From the NCBI GenBank assembly GCA_963920525.1, contig OY986438.1, forward strand, positions 48,020,288-48,084,287: a DNA stretch of 64,000 nt, read 5' to 3'. Positions 13,901 through 28,900 of this stretch are shown here, piece after piece (positions within the stretch are counted from its first letter, which is position 1; each line of letters starts with the position of its first letter). This DNA comes from Dichetophora obliterata. Lineage: Eukaryota; Arthropoda; Insecta; Diptera; Sciomyzidae. The translations under genes and the position numbers were made by a program. The notes beneath the pieces are model-generated. The model saw only the letters and a list, made by a program, of their open reading frames with translations, did not search any database and was not told where the DNA came from.

Positions 13901-16900
13901 AACGGATCTTTAAAAATTTGAGTAGGTTAGGTTAGGTTAAGGTGGCGGCAGGTCTTAAGACCAGCCCACTTAGAGCCCACATTATTGGTCCGTTGTGATA
14001 CCACAGCATGGAAGAAAGGAGTAATCAAGTGAAACTTTTATGTAGAATGTTCTTAATGTGGCAAAAACTGTAGAAACATGTGATATTAAATCTGAAGCAA
14101 GTGGTATGCCTTGCCCTCAGTCAAATCAAGTTACTAAGCGTTCCTCTCCACAAACTTTTTCTACCACCACCTAAACTAGGGTGATTAAAAAAAATCAACC
14201 TTTTCGCAAGTCCACCGAGCCCGACCGGAAATGGGATCATTATATCAAAATATAAAAATGAAAAAATTTTAAATTGTTTTCAATAAGAATACATATTTAT
14301 TCCCTTTTTCAATATAATTTTACAGACGTCGAATAAACTTGGACGTACAGCTTATTTAAGGTATAATTACAGTTTCGGAAAGCGAAAAAGTAAGCCATTT
14401 TCTAAAGTTAATAACTTGGGCCTTTTATTAGTTATAAACATAATTTTTTTTTAAAATTTTGACATCCTTAATGATTTAAAAACAAAATAAAAAAATTATT
14501 TTAATTATTTTTATGACTTATAAAGGGTGTTTTTATAGAGTGATACAACTTTGAGTTGACATCACTGCTTTATTTGACCATCCATTTAACAGCTGATTGT
14601 GCAAATTGTGGAAATTTTTAATCAAAATAATGGTTCTGTTCGTCAAACTTATCGTGCACTTCGTCCATTTTATGGCTTACATAATCGTCCTTCAGAGCTG
14701 CTAATTCGAAGAACAATAGATCGTTTTCGGACCAAATTTACTGTTACTGATAATGTGCATCCCGTGAGACGCCGAACAGTGCGCACTGAAGAATCTGTAG
14801 CCACTGTGCAGGAAAGCATTGAAGATGATCCTAATCAATCAATTCGTCGCCGTTCTCAGCAACTGGGGTTGTGTCCTTCCACTTTATGAAAGATTTTACG
14901 AAAAGATCTTGGCTTAAAACCTTTCAAGATTCAACTTGTGCAGGAATTAAAGCCAAACCACCATCGTATGCGCCGCCAATTCGGCGAATGGGCTGAAGCA
15001 CAAATTGATATTGATTTTGAATTTCCATGGAAAATTTTATTTTCCAATGAAGCCCATTTTTGGTTGGATGGGTACGTAAATAAACAGAATTGTCGTATTT
15101 GGAGTGAGGAGAATTCACAAGCTTTTGTCGAAACACCATTACATCCACAGAAAATTACTGTTTGGTGCGCTTTATGGGCTGGCGGAGTCATTGGTATGTC
15201 TTCATATGTCTTCAAAAACGATGATGGTCAGAATGTTACTGTCAATGGTGAACGGTATAGGAACATGATTCGAAGTTTTTTCGTACCTCAATTAGCTGGC
15301 ATTAATCTTGCTGATATGTGGTTCCAACAGGACGGAGCCACATGCCAGCGGGCGCTTCAATTGATTTACTCAAGGAATTATTTTTTGACGAAAAAATAAT
15401 TTTACGAAATGGATTATTTTCTTTGGGGTTATGTAAAGTCACTTGTCTACGTCGATAAACCACAAACAATTGAACACCTGGAAATCAAATGCTGAACACC
15501 GGCCGCAAATGCTGCGAAAAGTTTGTGAAAATTGGTGTTCCAGCCAGCCGTGGCGGCCACATGGCCGAAATCATATTTAAACATTAGTGTCAAAAAATTT
15601 TCTATCCAATAAAGCCCGTTTCATTGATATTAAAAATATATTACTATGTTTTATTATGATTTAATCTTGTATCACTATAAAAAACACCCTTTATATAGAT
15701 GGCGCCAAAGTGAAGTGTTCAAAAAAACGATGTACATATGGCGGACAGGTAATCTCTGGAATGGGACGTCTGAAACAAAGAAATAAAAAAAATTCTTAAA
15801 GAGAGATGCCTGCCGCCCGACAATCTACCCTAGCATTTGAAAAATTGAAGAAAGAAAAATATTGGTAAATATTAAAACAAAAATCGAATACATATTTTGA
15901 CCCTTTACCTTTGCTAACTCATTTTTTTTAAAATTTTTTAAAGATTTTTTTGTAGATTGCCGCAGAGAATATATTTATAAAGAAAATAAAACAAGGTTTT
16001 TTAAAATCGGTCAAGCCAATCCTGAGATTACTTGTCCGCCAGTAGAAACAATTTTGTTTCGAGAAAAACGCGTTTAAATTTTTTATAACGATGAATGTTT
16101 TTTTTCAATCTTCAAGGACACCAATGAAACATATTCGAATTTCAAAATATTCGCATTTTATTCTTTTACTTAAAAAATAATAATAAAATTATAAGATAGG
16201 AGACATACACCAAGTAAATTTCTGCCTCAAAGAAAGCTATTACGTTTCTCTAATTCTTTAATCCTTGGAAAATGGTGTTCTTATTGGCATTTGGAATTAA
16301 TTTTCAAGAGCGCTACCACTAGACTATCGAGGCCGCAAAAAAATAATTTGAGTATGCCTTTTGATAAATCCAAACATGGAATAAGATTTAGAAATAATAT
16401 AATCATAATGGCATTTAAAATCCAAAAGACAGTAAAAGGGGGTAGTATAAAAAAAATACCCAAATCTTTTATCTTAACTTTGCGCTCTAAAACACAAAAA
16501 GGCTATTTAAGCGTACATTTAGTACATTTACAAGCCAGTTTAAGCGTACATTTAAAAAAAATCGTATTCATAGCATTTGTAATTGTTGAAGCTGTGAGCA
16601 CCTCGCCATGTGACTGTCGTATTCAATAATTATGCAACCCTTTGATACATGTAATTATACGGTTGTAGACAGCATAAAAATACGAGGTACAAAAAACACG
16701 TCCAATGGCTACTCTTATTTACGCTTCTTTGCAAGCGCGTCGGAAGCGAATTTCATCTGGGGGGACAGTACAAATGGTGGTGCAAAAAAAGTTCACCAAA
16801 ATTTCTTCACATGAAACATGAAGAAGAGATAAAGAAGAGGAAAATATATAATACAAAAATATTATCGTTGTAAAAAAACTGATATTTCGAATAACTTTTC

Positions 16901-19900
16901 CTTTGAAATTGTTTATCTAGCTAAAAAAGTGGGGAGCAACTGCCCCCTTGCCCCCCGCTTCCGACGCCAATGCTTCTTTGAGTATTTGCGCTTGCATGCA
17001 AAACTACAACAAAGTAAAATACGCTTACGTAAGTTGGCGTACAAATAACTGGCCTGTATATTCTTATTGTAAATAGCCTTATCTATTCAATGTATAATTG
17101 AATAAAATGCTCTTTGTACATTTAGTATAAGAAACAATACAACATTTATTGCTATTCAAGAACAATTTATGTGAGAGACTATGCAAAGCGGAGAGATCAC
17201 TTTGGAGACTATCAGCATACATTTAGAAAAATTCATGTGTTTTCGTAAATTATTAATCATTAATAAAATTAAAAAAAGAAGAGGACCGCAATGGCTACCT
17301 TGTGGAACTCCTGACATAGCATGAATAGCAACATCCGCAATAGTTTACCCAATTTTTACATAATGCTTTCTATCGTTTAGATAACTTTTAAAAAAGCAAT
17401 TCAAGTATCCGGCAATCCGAACTTTTTTAATTTGCTCAGAAGAATAAAGTGATCAACTTTATCAAATGCTTTAGAAAAGTCGGTGTAGATGATATCTAAC
17501 TGATTACCGTTCTCCATTGCATTAATTATGTTTTGCGAAATAAGCAGTAAATTTGAACATGTTGATCTCCCAGGAAAAAACCTATGTTGAAATTCGGAGA
17601 TGACACACTTCACATTCTTAAATAATTTGATTTTAAGTAAATGATCAAACAATTTGGCTATTGTGCATACTTATGCATACTTATATTTGAAATTTATCAA
17701 AATAGAATAAAAGATTTGCCTACCTCCCATACAAAGTGACTATATGAACGGTCAAATTTCACAAAAATAAATTTAACGACTTGAAATTTTGCTTAGATTT
17801 GTAAAATGCACTGTAATTTGGAAAATTGAATTAAAACTCCGCCTATCTCCTATACTAGGAATTTTTAGTCCAAATTAGGTAACATCGTTAATGTAACTTA
17901 TTTTAAATAAAAATAATAAAAAAATAAAAATAATTATATACAAAAATTAAAAACAAATTTGCCTTACAAACTGTTACAAAAGAAGTTAATTTTTACAGAA
18001 ATAGTAACTTTTCAAAACAATCTAAAACAAAAATTAATAGCAAAGATTTTAGAACATGTTCTATTTATCATTAAAAGAACGACATCAAATTAAATTTGCA
18101 ATAATTCATTACTTAAATATTTGAAGTTTGTAATAAAAACGATTTAAGTTATTTTGTCAGCAAAATATAGAAATTAAATTAAATAAATTTTTTATTTTTA
18201 CCGTTTAGGATCTAAGATATAGAAGGAGCTCTTAAAATGCAATTATTCTTGTAACAATTAAAATCGAAGTGAAATAATGAGGAAGACTTTATTAACAGTG
18301 ATGTGCAATAAAATAAAGTCAGTGCTATTAAAATTATTTAAATCAAAAAATCTTAGAAAGCCTTAAATTTTTAATTTTTTGTTTTAATAGGTAAAAAAGA
18401 ATAATTAATTCATATTAGTAAATTAATTAGTTAACTTAAGTGTGAAATATAAACGAAAAATTCAAAATTCAATGATATGTCCTCTTTCGGCTGTGACTTG
18501 AAATATAGCCAGAAGTAGTTATTTAATTTTAGCCATAATCTGTTAAAAGAAAATTTGAAATTTCATGATATAATGAATTGAAATGATTGCCTCCAAAGAT
18601 CACATTCGTTGGTTGGATGTTTGTCTCTAAGAGCCACTGTAACCTCTCGCCATACATTTTCGATAGGATTAAGGTCTGGAGACTGTGGCGGCCAGCTTGA
18701 AAGTTCGATTTTTTTTGTCTGAATCATTTTTTTGACAGCTTCGATCTGTGTTTCGGGTCGTTATCCTGCTGAAACACCCATCGAAGTGGCATATTAAACT
18801 CTGCGTACGGCAACATGGTTTTACTCAAAATCCTGGTCTATTGTTAAACATCCATCTTTCACTCCCACTGCCATGTTTAAGCGTTTTTATAGTGTGTTGA
18901 GGGAGAAGTTCGGTATTGGTAGGTCTGCTTACAGAAACGCTGCCTCGATCTGAGTTAAATAAATTAACTTTGGTTTCATCTGACCAAAATATGTTTCGCC
19001 ATTTGCTCGTTGGCCAATCAGCAGGATTCTTTGCGAATTTTAATCGCTTGCGAACATTAACTTTGGTCAGGGATGGTACCTTCTGTGCAGCTTTAGCCTT
19101 CAATCTATTTTTAATTAAAAGTTTTCGAATCCTTGAAGTGTTCACATCCAAGAAATGTTGTTTTTGGAGAGTGAAAGAGGTACCAAACGGATCTTTTTTA
19201 CGTGACGTAGGATTCGTCTTTGCAAACTGGTACTTATTATGGGTTCTTTCGCTCTGTTTTCTGTTTTTTGTGCTCTTAACCAATTTCTTTGAGCAGCTAA
19301 CTATACTGTCTATTTCCCTTTGGTTTTTACCTTGTTTACGCAAATTTTTAATAATTTTCAGTTTTCAGGACTGCAGTGCATGGCTCTTCCTATTTTTAGA
19401 CCTTATTTATTTATCACTAAAATTTATTTTAAAATCATAAAACTGAGAACTCTTGCTCACGTTTTGTAGTAAAATTTTATTAAAAAATATCTCTTTAGAT
19501 TAAGCATTTTTTAATTATATTGTTTGGCTCTATTTTAGCGCATACTTTTAACGCAACAATATCACATTTTCACAGACTTGCGTAAAATAAACGCGCAATT
19601 GTATTCAAAAACAACTGTAAAATATTCATGGGAGAACTGGTTTTTAAACTACAGTTGGTTTACAGCATGCTAATTTGTTACAAAAATTTTAAATTAAGTA
19701 GTATCATCAGCAAGTGCGTGGCTCTATTTCATCGCACATCACTGTACCTAAAAAGCAATAAATCGCATGTTTTTGATATGGGCATTTCCACAGAAAAGTC
19801 TACCGTGACCAAAAAATTAAAACTTATTGAAAACTTTTTATTTTATGATATTATCAAAGAGAAACTTTTTTTTTTAATTTTATGAACTTAAGCAATTTCT

Positions 19901-22900
19901 ATATAAATTCATTAACCATGATGATCAAATCATCTGCACTGTTTCACAAATGTAGTTTCCTTTTTCGTAAATGTTTAGTAAATGTTTCGTAAACTTTTTT
20001 GTTTTATTAAAAATGGAAGGCATTGGCTAAAGATAATAGAAAAATGGTTGAGGTAATTTTTTGTTAATTCCTCAATATCATAATTTACTACCTAATTACT
20101 TAATTACCCAATTTAAATTAAAGGACATTTTGTCGCATGGGTTATGTCGCGTGAGTTACGGCAAATATTTTTTGGAAACTCGATATATTTTTATATCTTT
20201 TAAAAAATCAAAGTCCATAGGTAAAGTGGGTTTTTTATGAAACTTCACTGTTTTCTTATCATTTAAAAATTAAAAACAAAAACAAATTATATGGGAAAAT
20301 TCGCTGAGTTCTTACAATCTAAACTTGCTTGTAAAGCACACTTCCCTTTTTTGTCGCGTGAGTTACGCCCATATTTATCACAGCCATTCTATATAGTTAC
20401 AGGAACGACAATTTTGGTAGATCATACCATTACTTGTAAGACATATCCCTACAAGAAATAGCTAACCAATTCTAAACCAAACCAAACTCCAACACAATCA
20501 CAAATATTTTTCTGTTTACAACCACATTCTTATACTCATTTCAGTGTCAAAAATTGTGAAACAAGGAAAATACAGGGTTGTCAATATTCGAAGCGCCCAT
20601 CTGGCAACACTGTAACTTTCCGCAGTGATGCCAAATCGACTAATGACATACCGCGTTTGAAGCGTCATTCCAAGCAAATGTTTACAATGGAACAGTACAC
20701 GCCACGCGAACGCTCTAAACTTGTTGAAATTTACATTCAACAAAACAAGTCAATAGTGAAAACTCAACTCAATGAGCGATGAAGCTCATTTTCAGTTGAA
20801 CGGAACGGTAAACAAACAAAATTGTCGTATTTATGCCACTGAAAATCCACAAGAGATTCAAGAGGTACCTCTTCACGATGCAAAAGTCACTATTTGTTGC
20901 GGCGTTTGTGCTAAAATGCTCATTGGGCCGTTCTTTTTCGAAGATGATAATGGCCACAGAGTTACTGTCAATCAGGAGCGTTATCGCGATATGATAAACA
21001 ATTTTTTCATGCCAATCGTTCGTCGAAAGCGTATCAGGCACTACTGGTTTCAACAAGACGGCGCGCCACCACACACAAGCCGCACTACAATCGATTTTTT
21101 GAAGCAATTGTTCCCTGGCCGTTTGATGTCAAAAAATGGTGATTTCGATTGGCCGCCAAGATCACCAGATTTAACGCCTCCAGACTTCTTTTTGTGGGGT
21201 TATTTGAAATCAAAGGTTTACGTCAACAAGCCAAAGACCCTAGAAGAGCTGAAAACCAACATCCGTCAAGAAATAACCGCCATTCCCATCGAAATGTTGA
21301 AGAAAACCATGGAAAATGCTGCAAAACGGGCACAATATGTCGTACAGGCCAATGGCGACCATTTACGAGATATCATATTCAAGAAATAATGTAAGCAAAT
21401 CTACTTGAACCCAATTAAATGATATTCATGACGAATAGACAAAAAATTGTGGTTTCTTTGATTTATTTAAAAATAAAATGGGCGCTTTGAATATTGGCAG
21501 CCCTGTATATGAAAATTTTAACAAGTGCATGTAAAAGAAAGAGAAGGTATCATGATTAAAAAGCATGTCAAATTTTTGCATGTCTGCTGTTGTAGTTTAC
21601 CATTCCAGGTTTCGCTAACAATAAAAAACAAGTTTTGCAATAAAAAAAATAAAAAATCTTTAAATTGGCACGCTTGCCAATATCAATAATGCAGTGAGCA
21701 TTTAAACATTCGCCACATCTAATTAACAAAGTCGTTGACACAGAAGTGGCTAGGAGTAGTAGCAACAACAATAACAACAACAATAACAACAACAACAACA
21801 ACAAGAATGAACAATTTTATAATAAATTCTATACATTTGTCTCAAGACACCAACGAATTACATGCATTTTTATTTTTTAAGGAGTACGTTAGATAAAACT
21901 GATTTTTACGTTATATCTAAGGGTTATTTATAACTCAGTTTTCGGTTATATCTATCTAGTGAAATTTGGTTATTTATAAGCTGTATTTATGTTAATCTTA
22001 ACTAGAGAGAGCGAGAAGACTATACTTCAATGGTACTGGAAATTGATAAAAAAACAACAGCTGCATTCCCGTGGCACTAGATCAGATCAAATCTCAGTAG
22101 AACAAAGTTAGTTCAACTTTATAACAATTTGTCACCACTGTCTTGAAACAGCTGTTTTAAGAACAATAACAAAAGAAAACAGCTATACCAAAACGACCAT
22201 TGAGCGGTGAAACGTCAAAATACGAAAATGCATAGTTTTTTAGATTTGCCAACTATGTTCGTTTTGATAAAAAATGCTTGAAACTTGGCAGCATTTTAAG
22301 ATCAGAAATAGAGCTAGAAATCGAGGTGGTTTTAATTTTTGTTTTGTGAATAAAATAGACCCGCGCTATAGATCATCGACCACGCGAATGCAGCTCACAC
22401 GTATGCTGCATTAGATGCCAGATCACACGTATACATGAGTTTCAGTTACTTTCTTCTCGAGGCTCTTCCTAGCATAACTGAAACTTTGTATGAAGAGATA
22501 ACCTCAATTTCAGTTTAGAAAATCCATTTTTTTTTAGTTAAATAACTGTTAGTCTTCTTGCAGGGATGTACATAAGACATTTTTTTACATTTATAATATA
22601 AACTTTCGAAAAAACGAATCTTTAAGTCGTACGCATGGCGCGTGAGTTATGATGGAAATGCTCGTATATAAAAAAAGGTTCAAACGGCTCTAAAAGTTTT
22701 ATTTCTAATTTATGTAAAAGCTAAGTATGCAGTTGAAGTGAAAAGAAATCTTCCGTAAGAAATGCATTGCGTTTTTGACAGCGAAAAGGTAGCGACATTT
22801 TTTATTCGTTGGTTAGTATGCTGTTGTACCGATAAATTTTTTCAATGCAGCCAAGTTGTGAACTTGATTGGAGAGTAAAATGTAAAAATTTCGCTGTATT

Positions 22901-25900
22901 TTATTTGTCCGTATATTTATTTGGCGTGGAATTTTGACATCCAACTAACATTTTATGGCAAGTATGTGTTAGTGTTGAGTCTATACCAAAATTTTGCGAG
23001 TAGAATTAAATGCCTAAAAATTTTCGCTCCTACAGCATACTAAGCTAAAGGGCGTTTTTTTAGCTGCATGAGAAGTTTCGATTGCTATTGTTTACAGTTT
23101 GATAGTTGAGAATGCCAAATTGTGTTGACATTTCTGTTGAGTAAGGTTTGGCAATTTATCATGAATCATTTAACGTCACAACAATGCTTCCAAATTGTTA
23201 AAATTTACTTTGAAAAAATAAATCTGTTCGCGAAGTTCATAGAGCATTTTTACCGAATAATTGTATATAGTGATGAAGCTCATTTCTGGTTAATGTCATC
23301 AATGAGCAAAATAGGCGTATATGGAGCGAAGATAATCCTGAAGCCCGTAACGAGTCACCATTTTATTAAGCTATAAACCCAAACCAAATCACCCCTCAAT
23401 TCCCTCTGGCAATCTCAAGAACACACACCATCATAAATACCAGATGCCGACTTGCACACTCAAAGCTTACGCACGAACATCTGTTAAACCCCAGCAGTCT
23501 CCCCACCTGCCATTTTTGCAACACGGAATACCTTACCTTACAACACATACTTGTAAACTGTCAAGCCATAAACGAATCTTGGTAATCCGAATTTCGACAA
23601 AATTCTAGAAAACGTAAACATCGACAACATCAAATATTTATAAAATTTATATGCAACCTTAATCTTTACTTCCATATATAATTCCAATCTTAAATCTGTC
23701 TTTATTACTTCATACTTGTAAATATCTTAGCAATAAGCTTAGGGCCTCAGCAGCTATAGCTTTTTAGTAGTTAAATTGTCATTGTATTTACCCTGTAACT
23801 AAATAAAAAAAAAATTCTGTAGCATTTGGTATAGAAGTACTGACTGCGGATAATTGTTCTTTTATCGAAAAAACTCGCTCCATCATAATTAAAGATAAGT
23901 TAGAAGCATCTTGCTTGAGTTTTAATTCAGATACACTAAATATCTGATTTTGCATAGTTTTAAATTTTTCAGTCGCTTGGCTGAAATGTGTGACAATTGA
24001 CCTACATTTATTTATCAAATTTTTGACTGTGACAACATTTTTTATGGCATCAACTACACATATATTAAGTATGCGAACTTTACAGGGATGGTGGTTTATA
24101 TCCAAATATATACTCCAAATCCCCTATTTTCCGCAATTGAAAGTGATTTTAGTCAATGAACTCTCGATACGTAATTTTTCGGTATCTGTAAGCTCTGTGC
24201 GTTTACCTGTTACAAAAAGATTGATAGAAAAGTGATAGTTTGTAAGAAATTGGGCATCAAATTCTACAATAATTAAGAAAATTTAAGAGTAGTAGGAAAG
24301 TGAAATTTTTTGTTACTTTGGGTGCTTTGTTCGCAAAAAATATTAGTATATTTGATTAACTTCTTCTTTTTTTAAAGATAAATATATAATAAATAAATTA
24401 ATACAAAATTTTAAATTCTTGTTACAAATTTTAAAGTAATATACTTTATATAAAATTATTAAAAGAAAAAAGTACATTTTTTCACGTTTTCCTAATTGTG
24501 TCTAAGCTTTTGAATAGATTCTCCATGAAAACCCTCGTAAATTTTTATTTATTTAACAATTTGTTTAAAATTTGACTGGTTCCTACTGCATCCCTGCACA
24601 CTAATATCAATAAAAGCTTTTAAAAGAGCTTTTTCAACAGTGCGCAAAAGTAGTTAGTTTGAGCCGAAAGAAAGTGAAAACAACCTTTGAAAGATCCCGC
24701 TATTTTCAATGAAGTTTCTTCATTTTCAAAAATAAAAAAAAAATTAAAAACAACAGAAATTACTTACAGTGTTGGTCAAGCAATTAGCATACATCTCATA
24801 CATTCAAACAAATTGATGTTTATGTCTTTATTCACCAATTTATATAAATTTTTTTGTTAAAAATATTTAAAAGTAATCATAATATCTAAAAAACAAAGAG
24901 ATGATGGAAATACAAAATTTGGGTTTGAATGTTTAAAATACAAAACTGTTTCTATTTTGTGGCCATTCATTTAGCACATTTCAAATAGAAAGCTTTTGCT
25001 GAAGAATTTGTTGCATATATTTTTTAATATTTGGTAGGGAATCCCTTTTGGCGTATGACTGCTTCCAATCTCCGTGGCAAGCTTTCAACCAAAGTTTGAC
25101 ATCGACCCTGAGGAATGGAATTCCAGCCATCTTGTATGGCGTTCCAGTGTTCATTTAAATTTCGTGGTTTTTTTCGGTTGCATGACTTTTTCCACATCGT
25201 TCCAAAGATTCTCAATCGGATTGAGATCCGGTCTTTGTGCAGGACATGGCAAAACATTTATTTGGTGATCACTAAGAAACTGCTTCACAAGCCGTGAAGT
25301 GTGTTTAGGATCGTTGTCATGCATAAAGTTCATCTTAAAGATAGATTTTCATCAGCAAATGGTTCCATATGATGTTCCAAAATTCCTTTGTACAGATACT
25401 GATCCATTTTTGTATCGAGCTTGATCGATAAAAAAGCAGCCCACACCATAACGTTTCCACCACCGTGTTTTATTGTTTTCATGTTATATCGTGGATTGAG
25501 CTGCTGTTTTGGTGGTCGCCAAACATATCGCTTTCCATCCTAACCCAAATCGGTTGAATTTTGACTCATCACTCCATAAAACATTTTTCCAAAATGATAA
25601 TGGCTTGTTTATAAATATCTTAGGGAATTTTAGTCTAGCTTCAACGTTTTTCTTTGAAACGAATGGTTTATGTTGTGCAATGTAACCAATCAAATGAGCT
25701 TCGTTTATTCTTCTTCGGATGGTCCTGCTACTTATTACAATTTCCTGATACTGATTGACGTTTTTCTGACGTTGAATATCAGCGGATGTAATAAAGAAAT
25801 TTTTCTTCGCTTCCATTGATATTATTCTGTCCTTAGCAGCACTTGTCTTTCTGGAAACGTTATTTTTTTACAGATTCGGTGGTTTTATGGTTTTATGGTT

Positions 25901-28900
25901 AAGTACTGAATGGCATTGTATACAAGTTTTCTTGAGCATCCTATATCATTCGCAATTTCATATACAGTTTTTCCATTATTTTTCATACCAATGATAATTT
26001 TTCTAAGTTATGGAGTGCATGGCTCCTTTCGGCCCATCTAATGATTTTTTTTATTAAAAATTTTTGTTAGCTAAAGTAGAAAAATATTAACAAACCTTGT
26101 TTTTAGGTACATTTTTTGAAATTTTCTACAAATAAAATATAAAGTACATATTTTAGTTCGATGTGCTAATTACTTGACCAGCTTGTTTAACGGTGCGTAA
26201 CGGTTCTCTTCCATTAAATGCAAGAACTTGTTATTGAGGTTTAAAAAACAACAACAAAGTTTTTCTGCATTGATGCTAGTAATGTAGATATTAGGACAGT
26301 TCACGATCTTGTTGCATCGTTGCAAATGCAAAATAAACAGCTTTTACAAAAACAAAAAGCATTGAAAAGCTTTTGCAACATATGCTTTTTGTTTTTGTAA
26401 AAGCTGTTTATTTTGCATTTGCAACGATGCAACAAGATCGTGAATTGCCCTATTGTGTTAAAGTAACTGGATGCATATTGCGCTAATTGCTTGACCAACA
26501 CTGTAGCTACGGCCTTTAATATTCATCGTACAAAGAAAAACTAAATGCCAAAATAGCAAAAACGAATATCTAACTTTGGGTTTTATCACTTCTTTAATAA
26601 AGTCACAAAACAGCAAAATTTAAGAAGACGAAATTCATATATTCGTATGAGAACAGTTAAACACAAGCTGCTTCAGTGGCTGCTTATGCTGTTGTTATGG
26701 TTGTTGGATTGGTTGTTGTGGTTGTTGGTTTGCTTCGCAATGGTGTCGTTTGTTGTTGTTATTAATAAGTATTTAGAATGTACATATATAAATACGCATC
26801 GTGTTTGTCGTTTCCCTGTAGTTCGGCTGGTGGCAGCATATCCCTTTGGACGTGCCATTTCTCAAACCTCTACAGATACGTCCCTATGGGATAGGAGCAT
26901 TGCAAAGCCCATGGTAATGCACGTTGGCTCCGTTCGCCCCTGTCAATGACAGCGATGTATTTATTTATTTATTTTATTTGATTGCTAAACCTTTACAGGT
27001 TTTATAGCAAATTTAAAATTATAAAATAAGATATTTAATACAATTCATAAATATAAAGTATGATTTTGATTGAAATCATGTATTATTAACAAAATAAAAA
27101 GTTTTAATAAATTGCTTAAAGTATATAATTTTATTAAAGTATAAAAATAAAAAAAAGTTATGTCAAATCAATAATATCAGACAGCATAGCAGGGTTGTGT
27201 TTTTAAGAGAAACAAGGTCAAGTTAGCAACAATTTTTGTATACGAACATCGGCGGAGTCGTGTGACAAACAAGGTCTCATACACAATCAAACACCACTCC
27301 AATAAGTATATATATATAATATATATCGTTCTGTCTTCCTGAAGCCGGTGGGATCCTGGCTTGACAGGGTGGTTACTCGACAAACTAGTTGCGAAAAAAA
27401 AGAAAACCAGTTGCGAACGCAGGCATCAAGACAAACTAGGTCTTATCGGCCACACTGGACTGATTTGCGCTTTACATTATTGGCATATTTTTTCACTGGG
27501 TGCACACCCTGTGTTATGTTTGTTTGTTATGTGTGCACCCTGTGAAAAAATATGCCAATAATGTAAAGCGCAAATCAGTCCAGTCGTAACGTAAGGTTCG
27601 TAAGCTTCGTAAGTCAAAAAAATTGAGCCAAAAAAATGGCCAAGAAAGTAATATTCTTGGACAAAATCATGAAAAAAATGGAAAAATGCTCCAAAATTTG
27701 GACAAAAATGCCCGTAACTTTTGAACCGTTGGACCAATGTTGGAGATTTTTTTTTGTAAATTGATCAAAATGAGCTCACCTTTCCAACGCGCCTTAAACC
27801 CGATCGATAGTTTTTGAGTTATGGATGTGAACGTGTAGGTAACATTTCATACGAACGCCAATTTGGGAAAAAATCTACCAACAAAAAGTAGGGGACTCGA
27901 TTTTAACGATAGAGGTATGGTTCCTTTGGCAAATTTTCATGGATTAACCCATAGAATACGGAAATCATAGGGAAATTGTCGAAAAATAAATCGACCCGCC
28001 CTAATATATATATATATATATTTATATTGAAAATTATATTAAATATCTAAGTATTTTAAAAAGGATGAAATCCACGTTGTCACGCTTTTAGATCTATGTG
28101 CATTTTGATCAGAAAGCTGTTTATTTTTATTTTTATTTATTAATTTAGAACTTTTAGCTAAAGATAACTTTAAATGTTAGAGCTCGCTAAAACACGTCAA
28201 AACGGTAAGAAGAGAACGATATAAAACGATATTAAGTTTATAGTGTTATTTGCGTAAAATACAGCTACTGCAATAACTCAGATCTGTCGTAAGTGGAATT
28301 AAGCTATTATTGCTTATCGACACAGATATAGTGACAAAATTATTCGCCGTGTCGTGGAATGGTGATAACAAAATCTACAAGGTCAAATAAATTTTTTTTA
28401 TGGTGTTTTTTTATGATAAAATAATTTAATCTTGTGCGGAACAATGTTAATTCAAGAGCAACACAAACAGCGCTCGATGCTACGCATTCGCAACAAATTT
28501 TTTTCGCGCACTTATTTTAGGAAACGAACGTTCCTGAATTTTTCTTTGAACGATTAATTTTTATGAAAAATTAAAAACGAACGTTCGTTGCTTGTTATTT
28601 TTTTGTGAAAAATTCGATCAAAAAAATTTGAAACTGACACATTTTTCAGAGATAAAAAATACGACTCCAGCAGAGAGTTGCCCATTCGTTCGTGATCAAG
28701 GTATATTTAACATGGTAGTGTCGTCACAGAGAGGTGAGTACCGTAGCTGTCAAACATAAAAACAGAGTAAAACAATAAATAAAAGCTTAGAAAAATCTGT
28801 CAAATGTGTATATTATGTGTATGTGAAATTTATATTTTTCATTGCTGTGCGTGCTGAAAGTTTTTTTTGTATTTTTAGTGAAGCTATCATTAAATAATTG

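Larger units (their letters stand above)
24767..26503 (-). mobile_element. Tc1-like IR/DR element, inactivated, with a nested palindrome
   Basis: Ends CAGTGTTGGTCAAGCAATTA and the inverted copy ending CAACACTG, flanked by TA (24765-24766, 26504-26505). Inner copies of the motif occur at ~24960 (tggccattcatttagcaca) and ~26162 (tgtgctaattacttgacc). The right inverted region is longer than the left by about 150 bp, which is the size of the palindrome inside it. Confidence 0.88.

Noticed and set aside
13924..13942. Telomere-like TTAGG repeats (ggttaggttaggtt)
   Set aside because: Only three units, continuous with an interspersed repeat; internal to an intron.
18916..19440. 174-codon plus ORF
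   Set aside because: Antisense shadow of the Tc1 transposase relic.
21568..21804. Poly-Leu ORF
   Set aside because: Translation of the CAA repeat on the minus strand.
27348..27737. Similar peptides on both strands ([14 protein letters not shown])
   Set aside because: Explained by the 54-bp hairpin, not by two genes.
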